Source: Diplolepis rosae (Eukaryota > Arthropoda > Insecta > Hymenoptera > Diplolepididae). From it: a stretch of 64,000 bases of DNA. The translations under genes were made by a program, and so were the position numbers. Positions 54,809 through 64,000 of this stretch are shown piece after piece. The stretch spans positions 4,742,501-4,806,500 of the forward strand of contig JAPYXD010000608.1 of NCBI GenBank assembly GCA_030998225.1, in the 5' to 3' direction. The notes below the pieces were generated by a model that had not been told where the DNA came from, ran no database searches, and saw nothing but the letters and a program-made list of their open reading frames with translations. Numbering within the stretch: the first letter of the stretch is position 1; the number at the start of each line of letters is the position of its first letter.

Positions 54809-54938
54809 GAAGCGTTCCTTTTTTCACAGAAAATTTCTTAAATAATTTTAAATATTTTTTAGTCCTATAATTAAGGGCTCAATTAGGCCTCAATTAATAC
54901 CACAATGTTAAATCTAAAACTTATCATTTTTTATTTTA

Positions 54939-55632
54939 GGGGTGTCGTCTACCTTCGCGCCTGAATTTCGGGCGTATTTTTGACGATGGATTGCGAAAAA
55001 ACTACACATGATATTGACACAAAGTTTTTTTTATTTAATTAGTACATTATTAAAATTAAAAAAAAAATATATATATATTTTTTTTTCGTTATCTTGGCCT
55101 TGACGCGTCCTTGAGTTGTTCTCTGCCGGCGCGACATAGTAGACTTTGTGGCACGATTTCTCAGCTTCAGAACCTTGAAACATGAAAATATTCATATTTT
55201 TTTACTTTTTACTAATCCGACTACGATAAGACACAAGCTTTTTGAAAGATTTTGAAATTTAACAAAATGGCAGCGATTTGAAAAAAAGTTCCATTTTCTA
55301 CCCTGTTTTTCTAGCTTAAAAAAGCTGTTAAGAATTGAAAAAAAATTTCTGTTTAAAAAGCTCGTGTCTAATCGTAGTGAGACGTTTTTTGAATACCAAA
55401 CAATTTACAGATTTCCAATATCTTCGATAGTTCCGTCAAAATCGTGCCAACAATTTTTAAAAACACTACTTTTGAGAAAACGCGTTTAAAGATAAATGAT
55501 GAGGTCGGTAGTATTTGAACCAGCATATTTAGAATAAATCCTTCATAAGGCATGTTCCTTATAGTGTCTAGATTCGAAATAAAAAAAATTTTTAAATTCG
55601 ATTTTTTGAAACCGCGAAGGTAGACGACCCCC
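54939..55632. mobile_element. MITE, 694 bp, GTCGTCTACCTTCGCG TIRs, TTA duplication
   Basis: Left GGGGTGTCGTCTACCTTCGC and right (reverse) GGGGGTCGTCTACCTTCGCG, with TTA at 54936-54938 and 55633-55635. Only about 20 bp are inverted; the interior is AT-rich and non-coding. A TTA target suggests PIF/Harbinger type, not proven. Confidence 0.7.
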
Positions 55633-55990
55633 TTAATTGGCTTGGTTCTACTTTATAAAATCTGCTAAAGCACATGAACAGCCGCGAAGCGCACAATAGT
55701 GTGATATAAACGCTAGACGCAGCGAAAGGTATTTCCAAGATGTAATCTACAATGCATTTGGACTTATTCACAGAACCATTGGAGCAGAATCCAGAACTTT
55801 CATGAGAGCTCTTAGAATTTTACGTACGATTTTGCCTTATTGTAGATACCTAAATCGCGCTCAACACCTTGCGCGTCGAAGCACGCGATCAGAATGTGCG
55901 AGCGCTTTGAGCAAATTTCCCTCCTTCAATTAGATGAACATAGGCATTTGATCGTAACCGATCCGCGGAAAATATTTAAAGGTCGCTTAA

Positions 55991-56284
55991 GGGCATGTGA
56001 TACTTAGGAAATTAGAAAATTTTATTGATTTTAGGTTCCTACATGTTTGTGTTCAAAGTACATAAAATTTTGTTTCCAAAATTTGGAGAATGTTAGAGAA
56101 GATAACATTAAAAACAAATTTTTCATTACATTTTGTTAAAATTGAACTTTTTTAGATTTTTTAAATCAAAAGTTGTCTATCTACGTCCGTTTTAATCTTC
56201 TCTGCCATTTCTCAAATTTTGGAAACAACATTTTATGTATTTTGAACACAAACATGTGCAATTTTTCTCAAGTATCACATGCCC
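55991..56284. mobile_element. TTAA-flanked MITE, 294 bp, GGGCATGTGATACTT TIRs
   Basis: Flanked by TTAA at 55987-55990 and 56285-56288. The ends GGGCATGTGATACTT and AAGTATCACATGCCC are followed inward by longer imperfect arms (ACATGTTTGTGTTCAAA, ACATAAAATTTTGTTTCC and reverse). Non-coding. Confidence 0.75.
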
Positions 56285-56642
56285 TTAAGGTTAATTTTGT
56301 ATGAAATGCTTCTTTCTAATTAAATTTACTGTTTGAAATTTCATTCAAACACATATGAGTTATATTTTTTGATAGCACAATATTCAGCTCTGCTTCGTTT
56401 TTAATATAAATTTGAGGTCACTGAAGGTCATTTTGTTAAACAAATTTGGATTTTATTTCAATATTTAGAACACACTATTCATATTATTGAACGGATTTTC
56501 TTCATACCTGAATATATAAGCCTAGAGTGAATTTTGTGTATCTTTCTTAAAACACCAAATTTTAGGTGGAGGTGCTGACAGCCTGATCAGCTAACACCTC
56601 CAGTAAATAAAAACCTTAAAGTTTAAGAAACTTACCATACCC

Positions 56643-56880
56643 GAATTTCGGGCTATTTTCGGGCTCTTGAAATATCCAAAGATGAATTTCGAGAAAACAA
56701 CCCCTATCACTGACAAGCAACCCTTAATTTTGAAAATACTTTTTGAGCAAAATAAACTAGTCCAGAATTTCGGGCTATTTTCGGGCTCTTGAAATACCCA
56801 AAAATCTTTTTAGAAAAACAACCCCTATCACTGACAAGCAACCCTCAATTTTGAAAAATACTTTCAGGACAAAAAAAAAT
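56643..56880 (+). repeat. Tandem duplication of about 120 bp
   Basis: CGAATTTCGGGCTATTTTCG... CAACCCCTATCACTGACAAG... ACCCTTAATTTTGAAAATAC at 56643-56755 is repeated at 56763-56875 with about ten differences. Confidence 0.75.
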
Positions 56881-57808
56881 GAGATGAAAACTTATGTATC
56901 ACTACATTTATTCATCCACGATTAACAAATGAAACAGATGCAGTTTTATTTTATAAACAAAAGGTTAACTTTGGTATACATAGCCATTAGCTACAAATTT
57001 TGGCTCTTGTAACTATGTAACCCATTAATCTCAGGTATCAGAATTAATACTATTACTTTAGGATAGACAATACTATATGTTTGGAAGCGATGAACATCTC
57101 TTTCAAATTTTTTCCGAGGACAATATTAGGGGATGAACTTAATCTAGAATCAATTAAAATTTATTTCACTTCATTCGAGAATTTCTCTACAATCAGAATA
57201 TATTTTCAGAATAATTAATTATATTAAATCTGGGAAAATTCTCCTTTTTAAAGTCTTTTAGACTTTTTATTTCAATAGATGAAATTATAATTCATTATGC
57301 AAGCACAGTTGGTCACTTATGTAACTGTTGCGAACAAACGACATAATATTATCCACTTTTCGAATTTACATCTGAAATATATTTAAATAATTATTTCTCA
57401 GCATATTGTGAACGAATTTATGACATTTAATTATTATTTTTGTAATACAATCTTTGCTTGAGAAATTATTTTATGATTCTGGAAAGCTTTATCCAAATCT
57501 AAACTGGAGAATAAGATTTTCTCAAATGTATGAAATTTGTAATAAAAATTTTAAACACTCAAAAATAACATTTTATACTATCTCAGAGTACTTATTTGTC
57601 CGCTATGGATTAATGAAATTTTCTTATTTTATTATAACTTGTTATGAAAGCAAGTGGCCTTGAGTTACAAATCAATGGTAAACATCTCCGACTGTCTCAG
57701 AGGTGTCGTTTCACACTTTATTTCATTATGAGATATAATAAAAGGCGGTTTTAGCTTATTAAGACAAAATATTAGCATGTATCGTAAAAGTTTGACAAGC
57801 ACACAAAC
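56881..57808. other. AT-rich DNA, nothing recognised
   Basis: No supported feature. Confidence 0.45.
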
Positions 57809-57922
57809 CTTCTCGCGTTTATTCCTCCTTTTTATCTCACTAATAATCCAAGGCAACATAGGGGCACTGAATCGACGGTCCATCGCCGCAAAGCCGAAAT
57901 AATCCACTTGTGATAACTTCAT
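57809..57922 (-). CDS. Possible first coding exon (38 codons)
   Basis: The minus-strand ATG at 57922 (gcaaacATGAAG) opens MKLSQVDYFGFAAMDRRFSA, then a hydrophobic patch (PMLPWIISEI) and a basic end (KRRNKREK), followed by a possible donor (GAGAAG|GTTTGT). Codon use and GC content are higher than in the surroundings, and no repeat overlaps. The donor is weak and the family unknown, so this is tentative. Confidence 0.25.
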
Positions 57923-59451
57923 GTTTGCCACTTGTTCTTTACCACAATTCTTAGAAACTTCTCTTCAATTCAGAAAACTCAAATTCGATGCCGGTTGTCA
58001 CATTATGAATTTTTTTTTTATATTGAATTTGTTATTAAAACTGAGTGGCAATGAATTGAAAGAATTTCCATGGAATATTTAGTTCAAATAAATTAAAATA
58101 ATTTCTCTGTAATATAAGTATATCATGAATTGAAATAATATATTATTATTCTCAGTGCAAAAGTTGTCAAAAGATAAAGTTGCATTTATGTAGTACCACA
58201 AAAAATATAACTTAAAGTCCTAGACAGTATAATAGAGAAGAAAGGATAGTTACTATTCAATCTCAATTCTATAATAAATTTTTTAAATTTAATTTTCTGT
58301 TCTTGTTACTCTTAAGATAACTTATAGCATGAAGATAAACTTTGGGAGTTTAAATTTTAGTTACGTGAAATTCTATTTTTAAAACTAGGTTATTCATAAG
58401 ATGTAAATAAATTGAATTATCTAAATATAAAGTTTTAAATATGATTACTAAAAGGAATAATTTACTGATATTGGAATTTAAATCTCATCAAATATTTTTA
58501 GATACATTGAGATACCGTGATGATTCATATCTCGACTTAATCTTGTAATTTCTTAACTAGTTTTCGTTACTTAGAGAATTGTTAATCGTCTCAAATAAAC
58601 ATTTTTCCAACTACATATTTTGTTGTCAATAACCTAGAAAAATTGCAATCTGTATTCTAAGAGCAAAATTCGTTTATATAATGTGGATCAAGTACAAAAA
58701 TTACGCAAATCATGTTCTCAAAACGAAAATTTAGTATGAAATCAAGCAGTAAAGTCACATGATTCATATTTTCTGAAAATAGTTAAATTAAGATATAAAA
58801 GAATGAAAAGCAAAGCAAAACTGTAAAATTTTTTAATCAAGAAATAAATATCAAGTATAGTTTGGAAAACAATACAAAAAATAAAAATTTGCAGTGAAAC
58901 CAATGACTTGACTGATAATTATAACAAGATTTAGTTTACTTTATGCATTAATTCGTAAGGCTTTCTTTCGATGTTTATGAAGTACTAGGTCAATATTTGA
59001 CGACAAACAACTTTAGAATTCATTGTTTGAGCTTCCAGCTCTTCCATATAACCTTAAATTATAGAATCCTTAGACATTGTGATGTATTACTTTACAAAGA
59101 GTGCAATGGGTAAGTAAATTTTAAAAAAATTTGAAAGGTATTTAAAAAACAGCTGACAGAACTGGCCACTTTAGAAGAGAAAAACGTCAAATGTCAAACA
59201 CGAAAACGTATCCGTTGACACGTGAATCCCGATTTTCTATCACATATTTGTTGACTAAGCTTTAACTGTAATGCTGTTTGAAATAGAAATGTTTACCTTC
59301 ACATAAATGAGAAGAATACTTCTGGGAAAACACTGGATACGACAATGGCGCGCGTGATGCATACCATGCATACACATGAAATATACGTGAAGACAAGATA
59401 TACAAAACAATAGTCGCCTCAGTGCCAGAGTTAGAAATATAGACATTTCGG
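57923..59451. other. AT-rich DNA, nothing recognised
   Basis: If 57809-57922 is a first exon, its promoter and 5' untranslated region would lie here; I see no distinctive motif. Confidence 0.4.
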
Positions 59452-59763
59452 CACGGTCGTATAGACAGGTCTGGCATCTTCCGTGGTGGGGGATGTCCCT
59501 TATCGTGACGAGTAGTAGTTTCGAAAATGACCGCTTGGGCAGCGCTGCAGTCGAGTAGTTGAAGGAATACCCGTGGTTTACAGACAGCTTTCACAGCTGA
59601 CTACGTTCTGTGTATATCTATATACATACATGCTACGGCGCGGTCATTCGGGCCACTACTCGATACTAGCGATATCCGTGGCAAAAATATGAAACATTCT
59701 GACTACAATAAGGGAACATCTCCCACCACGGGAGATCCCAGACCTGTCTATATGACCGTGCAT
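59452..59763. mobile_element. Inverted-repeat element, 312 bp
   Basis: Arms 59452-59503 (CACGGTCGTATAGACAGGTC, TCCGTGGTGGGGGATGTCCC) and 59707-59763 pair as reverse complements with about seven mismatches. The interior is unrelated. Confidence 0.6.
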
Positions 59764-60003
59764 TTAGGTAATGGACCGCTCTCCGCTCTATTTGGGCTGA
59801 GCAGAAAATAATCAGAGAGAAAGAGAGCAGTATATATGTATGTGTCCTTTTCTCTCTCATCATTTTCTGGTTCACGCCGCGCAAAAACGCTAACATGGGA
59901 CCCATGGGACTGTACTCTGGGCTAAAGGGAGATTAGTAGAAGAGTGGAACAGGCATTGACTTATAGTTATTGCTTAAGAGTTTGACGAATTTCTCAAACT
60001 CTA

Positions 60004-60168
60004 ATGGTGCATTTATATCTCTGTCTGCCTGACCGGTGCGGACAGAAAATACATGAGAGTAAAGGAGACAGACAGTGTGAAATTGGACAAAAGAAAAAGT
60101 TTGTCTTTTTTGCTCTTATGTATTTTCTGTCCGCACCGGTCAGGCAGACAGAGATATAAATGCATCAT
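60004..60168. mobile_element. Short palindromic MITE, about 165 bp
   Basis: GTGCATTTATATCTCTGTCT GCCTGACCGGTGCGGACAGA and on to AAATACAT on the left is matched without visible error, apart from one end base, by the reverse complement at 60117-60166. The loop is only about 60 bp. Confidence 0.75.
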
Positions 60169-60436
60169 AAAGAAAACACACTATTAATCAATAACTATTC
60201 CACTATTGTACTAATCTTTCTCGTGAGGGCGCAGTCCCATATCGAGGAGAATAGAGTAATATTAGAACAGAATTCAACCAATAGACCTTTTCTTCTTCTT
60301 CTTCATTTATGCCCACTAGAGTGCGCATACGTTGGCTTTATACTGACTCAAGTAGTCTTGTATATTTTGCCATGATCTGGTGTAGAGTGATTCCATCCTT
60401 TTTCAATAATGAACGACCTGTAACATATCAATCGAC

Positions 60437-60560
60437 TTGCCCAGTCGGGCAGAGCGCTGCGCTCCGACATTGCGTCGGTGCACGGATGGAGGGTGCGGGA
60501 GCTCGTGGGCGTTGCTACGCCCCCATGCTCCCACGCCCCACACCGCGCAGGATCACTTAA
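60437..60560 (+). repeat. GC-rich segment with tRNA A-box-like start
   Basis: TTGCCCAGTCGGGCAGAGCG resembles a Pol III A box within a D arm (CCAGTCGGGCAGAG), followed by CTGCGCTCCGACATTGCGTC. I find no matching B box. The segment is far more GC-rich than its surroundings and may be a truncated SINE of a second family. Confidence 0.3.
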
Positions 60561-61022
60561 GCGGCAAATTCAAAATATATTAAGTTAGAAATTCTAAATT
60601 TTTAGATTGACATTCTTCAGGAATCTGAAAACGTGTGAGACAACTCTTATAGATGGGAATAGACCTTTTCATTTAATAAAACGATACTGCGCAAGCGCGA
60701 AATATCCATGGTACTTCCTGGAGTTTCGAGCTATTTTTACCGAGAAAGTACATGGGCAAGGTAAATATTTACGAAAAAAAAATATTTAGAAAGATTTTGA
60801 GTTAAAAAACTTTGCACAAAAAAATGTCTGATATACCTGGAGGAAATCTTATGAAAATAGAAAAGGTTGGTACAAATAAAAAGTGCTGTTTTGGAAATTA
60901 TAGAGGTGACAGCCGATACAAGTCGTACTTAAAATGTACTTATTATTTTATTTCTAAAACCCAGTTTGAAATTTCGAAAAGTTAGAATTCCAGACGATTC
61001 GTTGAAAAAACATATCTGCGTA
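60561..61022. other. AT-rich DNA, nothing recognised
   Basis: No supported feature. Confidence 0.4.
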
Positions 61023-61906
61023 CACTCGAGATTCCTTATAACGAGATTTCCTGTAAGAAGGCCTCCCTTTTACGAGCGCGTCACGCTTTCCCATAACGAG
61101 CAGACGATCGACCTCTCTTCCCCCACTACTTCGGAATGAAGCGCGCTCGAATTTGAAACAGTAATCAATGAGTTTGATGGCATTTATCACAAATTAATCA
61201 GAAAATAATTGGTCAATTATTGAAAAATTACTTAATTGTGTAATTTTACAGTATTTGAAATGAAAAATTCAATATTTAATTTTTCCAATCTAGATTTTTC
61301 AATATTTTGGAGTAAAGTCGGTTATCGAACATTAAAATTGCATATGTTTTTTTGGAAATTTTGATATTTCACACATCACTGTAGATAAGTGAAATTCTCC
61401 CTTTTTAAACAATATGTATGAAAATTTTATATAATTACAATTAATCAGTATGTATAATTTTGCGCAGTTCATTATTGTGATCAATATTACATGTGCAATA
61501 CTATGTTTCGAAACCATTTTTTATAAATGAAAACCAACACGAACATTTTAAGATTTATATTACTGTTTATTACATTTATCATCAAGACTTTTCTTTTCTT
61601 CTGCAAATATTCAAAAATACATCTTATAAGCATAGATATTTTTATTATTATATTTTTAGTATTTTGAGTACATACTGTCAAATAAGTCAATTCCATGTTG
61701 AATACTCGCAAAAATCTTTTTTATACGCTTTTTTACTATGTACATACAATTATTCACATGGAATCACTGATAGACTGACTGCACGCATCATATAATGCGC
61801 ATAACAGCGCATAGAAACAAGTAGGATATGGAGGGGATATCCCTCTCGCGCCCGATGCAGAGAGGTCTCCGATGCTCGAGCTTCTCGTTATAGGGAATCT
61901 CAAGTG
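61023..61906. mobile_element. Non-autonomous TIR element, 884 bp, TA duplication
   Basis: Left CACTCGAGATTCCTTATAAC (61023) and right (reverse) CACTTGAGATTCCCTATAAC (61906), flanked by TA at 61021-61022 and 61907-61908. Both terminal 150 bp are GC-richer than the AT-rich core. Fits a Tc1/mariner or pogo-type MITE; no transposase. Confidence 0.7.
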
Positions 61907-62019
61907 TACTATAGAAATGTAATAGAAATAGAGAATAATAATTTTATATTCTCATTTACTATGATCTATTTATTATAAAGAAGTGTTTACCATTTAAAGA
62001 ATATATATTTGTATAAATG

Positions 62020-62085
62020 CATTAAGTTCGGTGCTTTAATATGAAGAGCTTAGCCTACTATAATAGTTAGATTTTTTTCTCCGTG
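62020..62085 (-). mobile_element. End fragment of the CACGGAGAAAAAAATCT family
   Basis: ATTAAGTTCGGTGCTTTAAT and CTATAATAGTTAGATTTTTT followed by TCTCCGTG mirror 32696-32760. Only this end is present. Confidence 0.6.
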
Positions 62086-62338
62086 CATGTCATGATTCTG
62101 TAGATCTGAAAACTAAGTTAAGATTTTATTGATACTCTGTAAAAATCCTTTCATAATCCATCACCAACCTCTGGTGTCTTTCCCTGCAAGGGCTAGGGCA
62201 TTCAATTGACTTCGATGTTTCCTCTATACCTATCTTCACTTAACGCTAGCAGTCCTATTCGAAGCAACAATATTCACCTATTATCGATTCAACGACATCA
62301 ATCCTTTATAATAACCAGACATCATCTGACGGTCCTTC

Positions 62339-63755
62339 AGCGTTGCCAACGGTCGAGACAAAAAGTCAGGAGCTTTTTATCAGGAGACTTAACAAAAAAT
62401 CAGGAGATTTATAAAAATTATGAATTATTCTTAAAATAATTAAAATACTGATAAATAATATAATTTCATTATATAAAAGCAAAATGACATGAAATGAAGC
62501 ATTTTTCAGTTGTAAACATCATTCTTTTACATTTTTCAACCAATGAGATCGCGGATTCGTCAGCCACCTTAAATTTTCTCGCGGCAAAATTTCAAATTCT
62601 CTTGACGCGAAAATGATTATTATTTTTGAAATAATAAGCAATGCAATTATACTATAATTTGGATAATTTTATTTCTTATTATTCTTGCCATAACAAATTT
62701 TAAAGTTGATTTTACTTAAATTTTTTAAAAACGATCAGTGAATTTACATCACCTTTCTAAAAGATTGAAAAAAAAACATTCGAATTATATATACGACTTC
62801 AGATCTTTTTTATTTTTATCACAAAATTTTAGAAACGGCTCCTTAGCGAACTGGCTGATCGGTAGCTTTACGCTGTACCGTAAAGCTATCGTAAAGCTAT
62901 CGTAAAGTAGCATTATAACTCATGAATGAGGCAAAATAAACATTCAAAATGTTTTCATCATTATTCTACGTTGAAAATAACGTTAACTGGTAATTGAAAT
63001 ATGCAATAATTTTATTTATTTACGCTAAACATTAAAAAACAACATAATACCTGTCATTGAAGGCAGTGCAGTGGTTCACCTTTTGTGGAACTTCTCCGTT
63101 AATGTTGACCATTGGTTAGAGTGAGACACAACTATAGTTTCATCTCACTCTAACAAATATTCAATCCTGACGGTGAAGACATGGAAAGTGATGAACCACT
63201 GCACTGCCTTCAACGACAGGTATTATGATTTCTTAATTTTTAGAGTAAATAAATAAAATTATTGCATATTTCAATCACCAGTAAACGTTATTTTCAACGT
63301 AGAATAAGGATAAAAACATTTTGAATGTTTATTTTGCCTCATTCATGAGTTATAATGCTACTTTACGATAGCTTTACGGTACAGCGTAAAGCTACCGTTC
63401 AGCCAGTTCGCTAGGGCTACTACAACATCCATTATTTTAATTTTGATCCAAAAAAAAAAACAAATTTAACTATAGCTTAACAGACCAATTTTTAGTCCAA
63501 CAGGCTACGATGAGCACCCACGATGAGACATTATTCTGTCCTGTATCTAAGAAACTTTGAAAGTATAAAACTATAAGATTACTAATTTTTTTTACCAACT
63601 CCAATATAAAATTTTTCGCAATCCTCTATAGGCTCCTGTGCACTTTGCTCAACTGCCGAAAAAAATCAAGAGACTTTAAAGAAAATCAGTATATCAATAG
63701 CCACTCTCAAAAATCAGTAGAACTCCTGATAAATCAGTAGCAATGGCAACGCTGC
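62339..63755. mobile_element. TIR element with CAGCGTTGCCA ends, hosting a fold-back element
   Basis: CAGCGTTGCCAACGGTCGAG (62338) and, in reverse, GCAGCGTTGCCATTGCTACT (63755), each followed inward by repeated ATCAGGAG/AAATCAG words (62360-62410 and 63670-63740). The terminal match is short and could be coincidental. The inner fold-back (62841-63415) would be nested. Confidence 0.5.
62841..63415. mobile_element. Fold-back element with about 235-bp arms
   Basis: CCTTAGCGAACTGGCTGATC GGTAGCTTTACGCTGTACCG and onward to GGCAGTGCAGTGGTTCA pairs with 63180-63415 at high identity. The left arm carries an extra 12-bp tandem copy of a CGTAAAGCTAT word (62880-62905). The spacer has its own hairpin (GTTAGAGTGAGA..TCTCACTCTAAC, 63116-63154). 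Confidence 0.85.
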
Positions 63756-64000
63756 GGTCCTTTTATACATCTCCGGCTGCGGGTCGAGTAATGAATTTAG
63801 AGTACTTTATAGGGACCGAGAAAAGCATGTCGCGCTATCTGGTGCCTGAAACAGACGAACTAATGGAGTAAAGTTTTTGCAGCAATGCCAGGTAAATAGC
63901 ATGAAAATAATTTGTATATCAAAATAGAACAGTTACAGAGCATCGATTGGAGTTCAATCGTATTAACAACATCGAGTGTCAATATATAAAAATTATAAAC
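63756..64000. other. AT-rich DNA to window end
   Basis: Nothing recognised. Confidence 0.4.

Larger units (their letters stand above)
48739..54845 (+). repeat. Tandem array of 330-bp units, each with a tRNA-like module; inverted partial unit at the left end
   Basis: Nine forward tRNA-like modules start at 49024, 49354, 52757, 53087, 53417, 53747, 54077, 54407 and 54737. Every spacing is exactly 330 once the inserted transposon (3070 bp) plus a 3-bp duplication is removed. Each unit is: tRNA-like 72 bp, a T5-T6 run, AGAAAATTTCTTAAATAATT, a conserved block (CTAGTCTTGCGAGACGTTAC, TTATCACGTAGAGTGATACA) and CCGTAGCCGAACAGGCGTTA. The units differ at only a few per cent of positions, and no length change is seen. 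48739-48987 is the same unit in reverse, cut inside the tRNA module. The array could be an amplified SINE-like repeat or a tRNA-gene-derived satellite. Confidence 0.9.

Noticed and set aside
53637..54827. Two nearly identical 66-codon minus-strand frames in the array
   Set aside because: They are antisense to the tRNA-like units and exist only because the unit repeats; no coding features.
48739..54845. CRISPR-like array
   Set aside because: Unit of 330 bp with no spacers; eukaryotic context.
59262..59594. 110-codon minus-strand frame
   Set aside because: Overlaps an inverted-repeat element and has no family motif.
1..64000. Endogenous viral genes or polydnavirus-type segments
   Set aside because: No frame with recognisable viral motifs was found on either strand.

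Overview
The window is AT-rich eukaryotic DNA that consists almost entirely of transposable elements and their debris. The evidence is GT..AG introns, LINE, Penelope and mariner reverse transcriptases and transposases, a tRNA-derived SINE with target-site duplications, and many terminal-inverted-repeat (TIR) elements. The mix suggests an arthropod, probably an insect with a repeat-rich genome. A parasitoid or gall wasp is a guess from general character only. I see no bacterial operons, rRNA, CRISPR array or recognisable viral gene. No complete host gene is visible; two short stretches look like possible host exons (21051-21260 and 57809-57922, both minus strand).

Left part (1-16.4 kb): an R1-like LINE fragment (1-957). 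An I-type LINE with RNase H follows on the minus strand; its ORF2 (4066 down to 961) and ORF1 (9234 to about 4085) are split by a plus-strand unit of about 4 kb. That unit carries a spliced gene (exons 4729-5095, 5180-5387, 5862-7775) whose product joins a Mutator-like transposase region to a DEDDh exonuclease. After it come two mariner remnants, a second R1-like LINE fragment bracketed by a 180-bp direct repeat, a small MITE and a Penelope-type reverse transcriptase fragment.

Middle (16.4-47 kb): copies of a 114-115 bp tRNA-derived SINE (two with clear target duplications of 11 and 16 bp). Two copies (A and B) of a non-autonomous TIR family with termini like CACGGAGAAAAATAG are each loaded with nested insertions: copy A holds two MITEs and a 1277-bp mariner with intact TIRs, and copy B holds a TTAA-flanked MITE whose empty site is preserved in copy A. 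There are six further mariner remnants, a decayed minus-strand relative of the transposase found at 50 kb, several palindromic MITEs, a 150-bp tandem repeat, and divergent copies of an AT-rich repeat carrying clusters of a CGCGCTTCGCG hairpin.

Right part (47-64 kb): the most striking structure is a tandem array of 330-bp units (48739-54845), each with a tRNA-like module (A box, anticodon-like arm, B box, then a T run). A 3070-bp DNA transposon (49463-52532) with near-identical 425-bp TIRs and a long minus-strand transposase frame sits inside the array. Subtracting the element and one 3-bp TAA duplication restores the 330-bp phase exactly. The remainder is a succession of MITEs and fold-back elements (54.9, 56.0, 59.5, 60.0, 61.0, 62.3 and 62.8 kb) in otherwise featureless AT-rich DNA.
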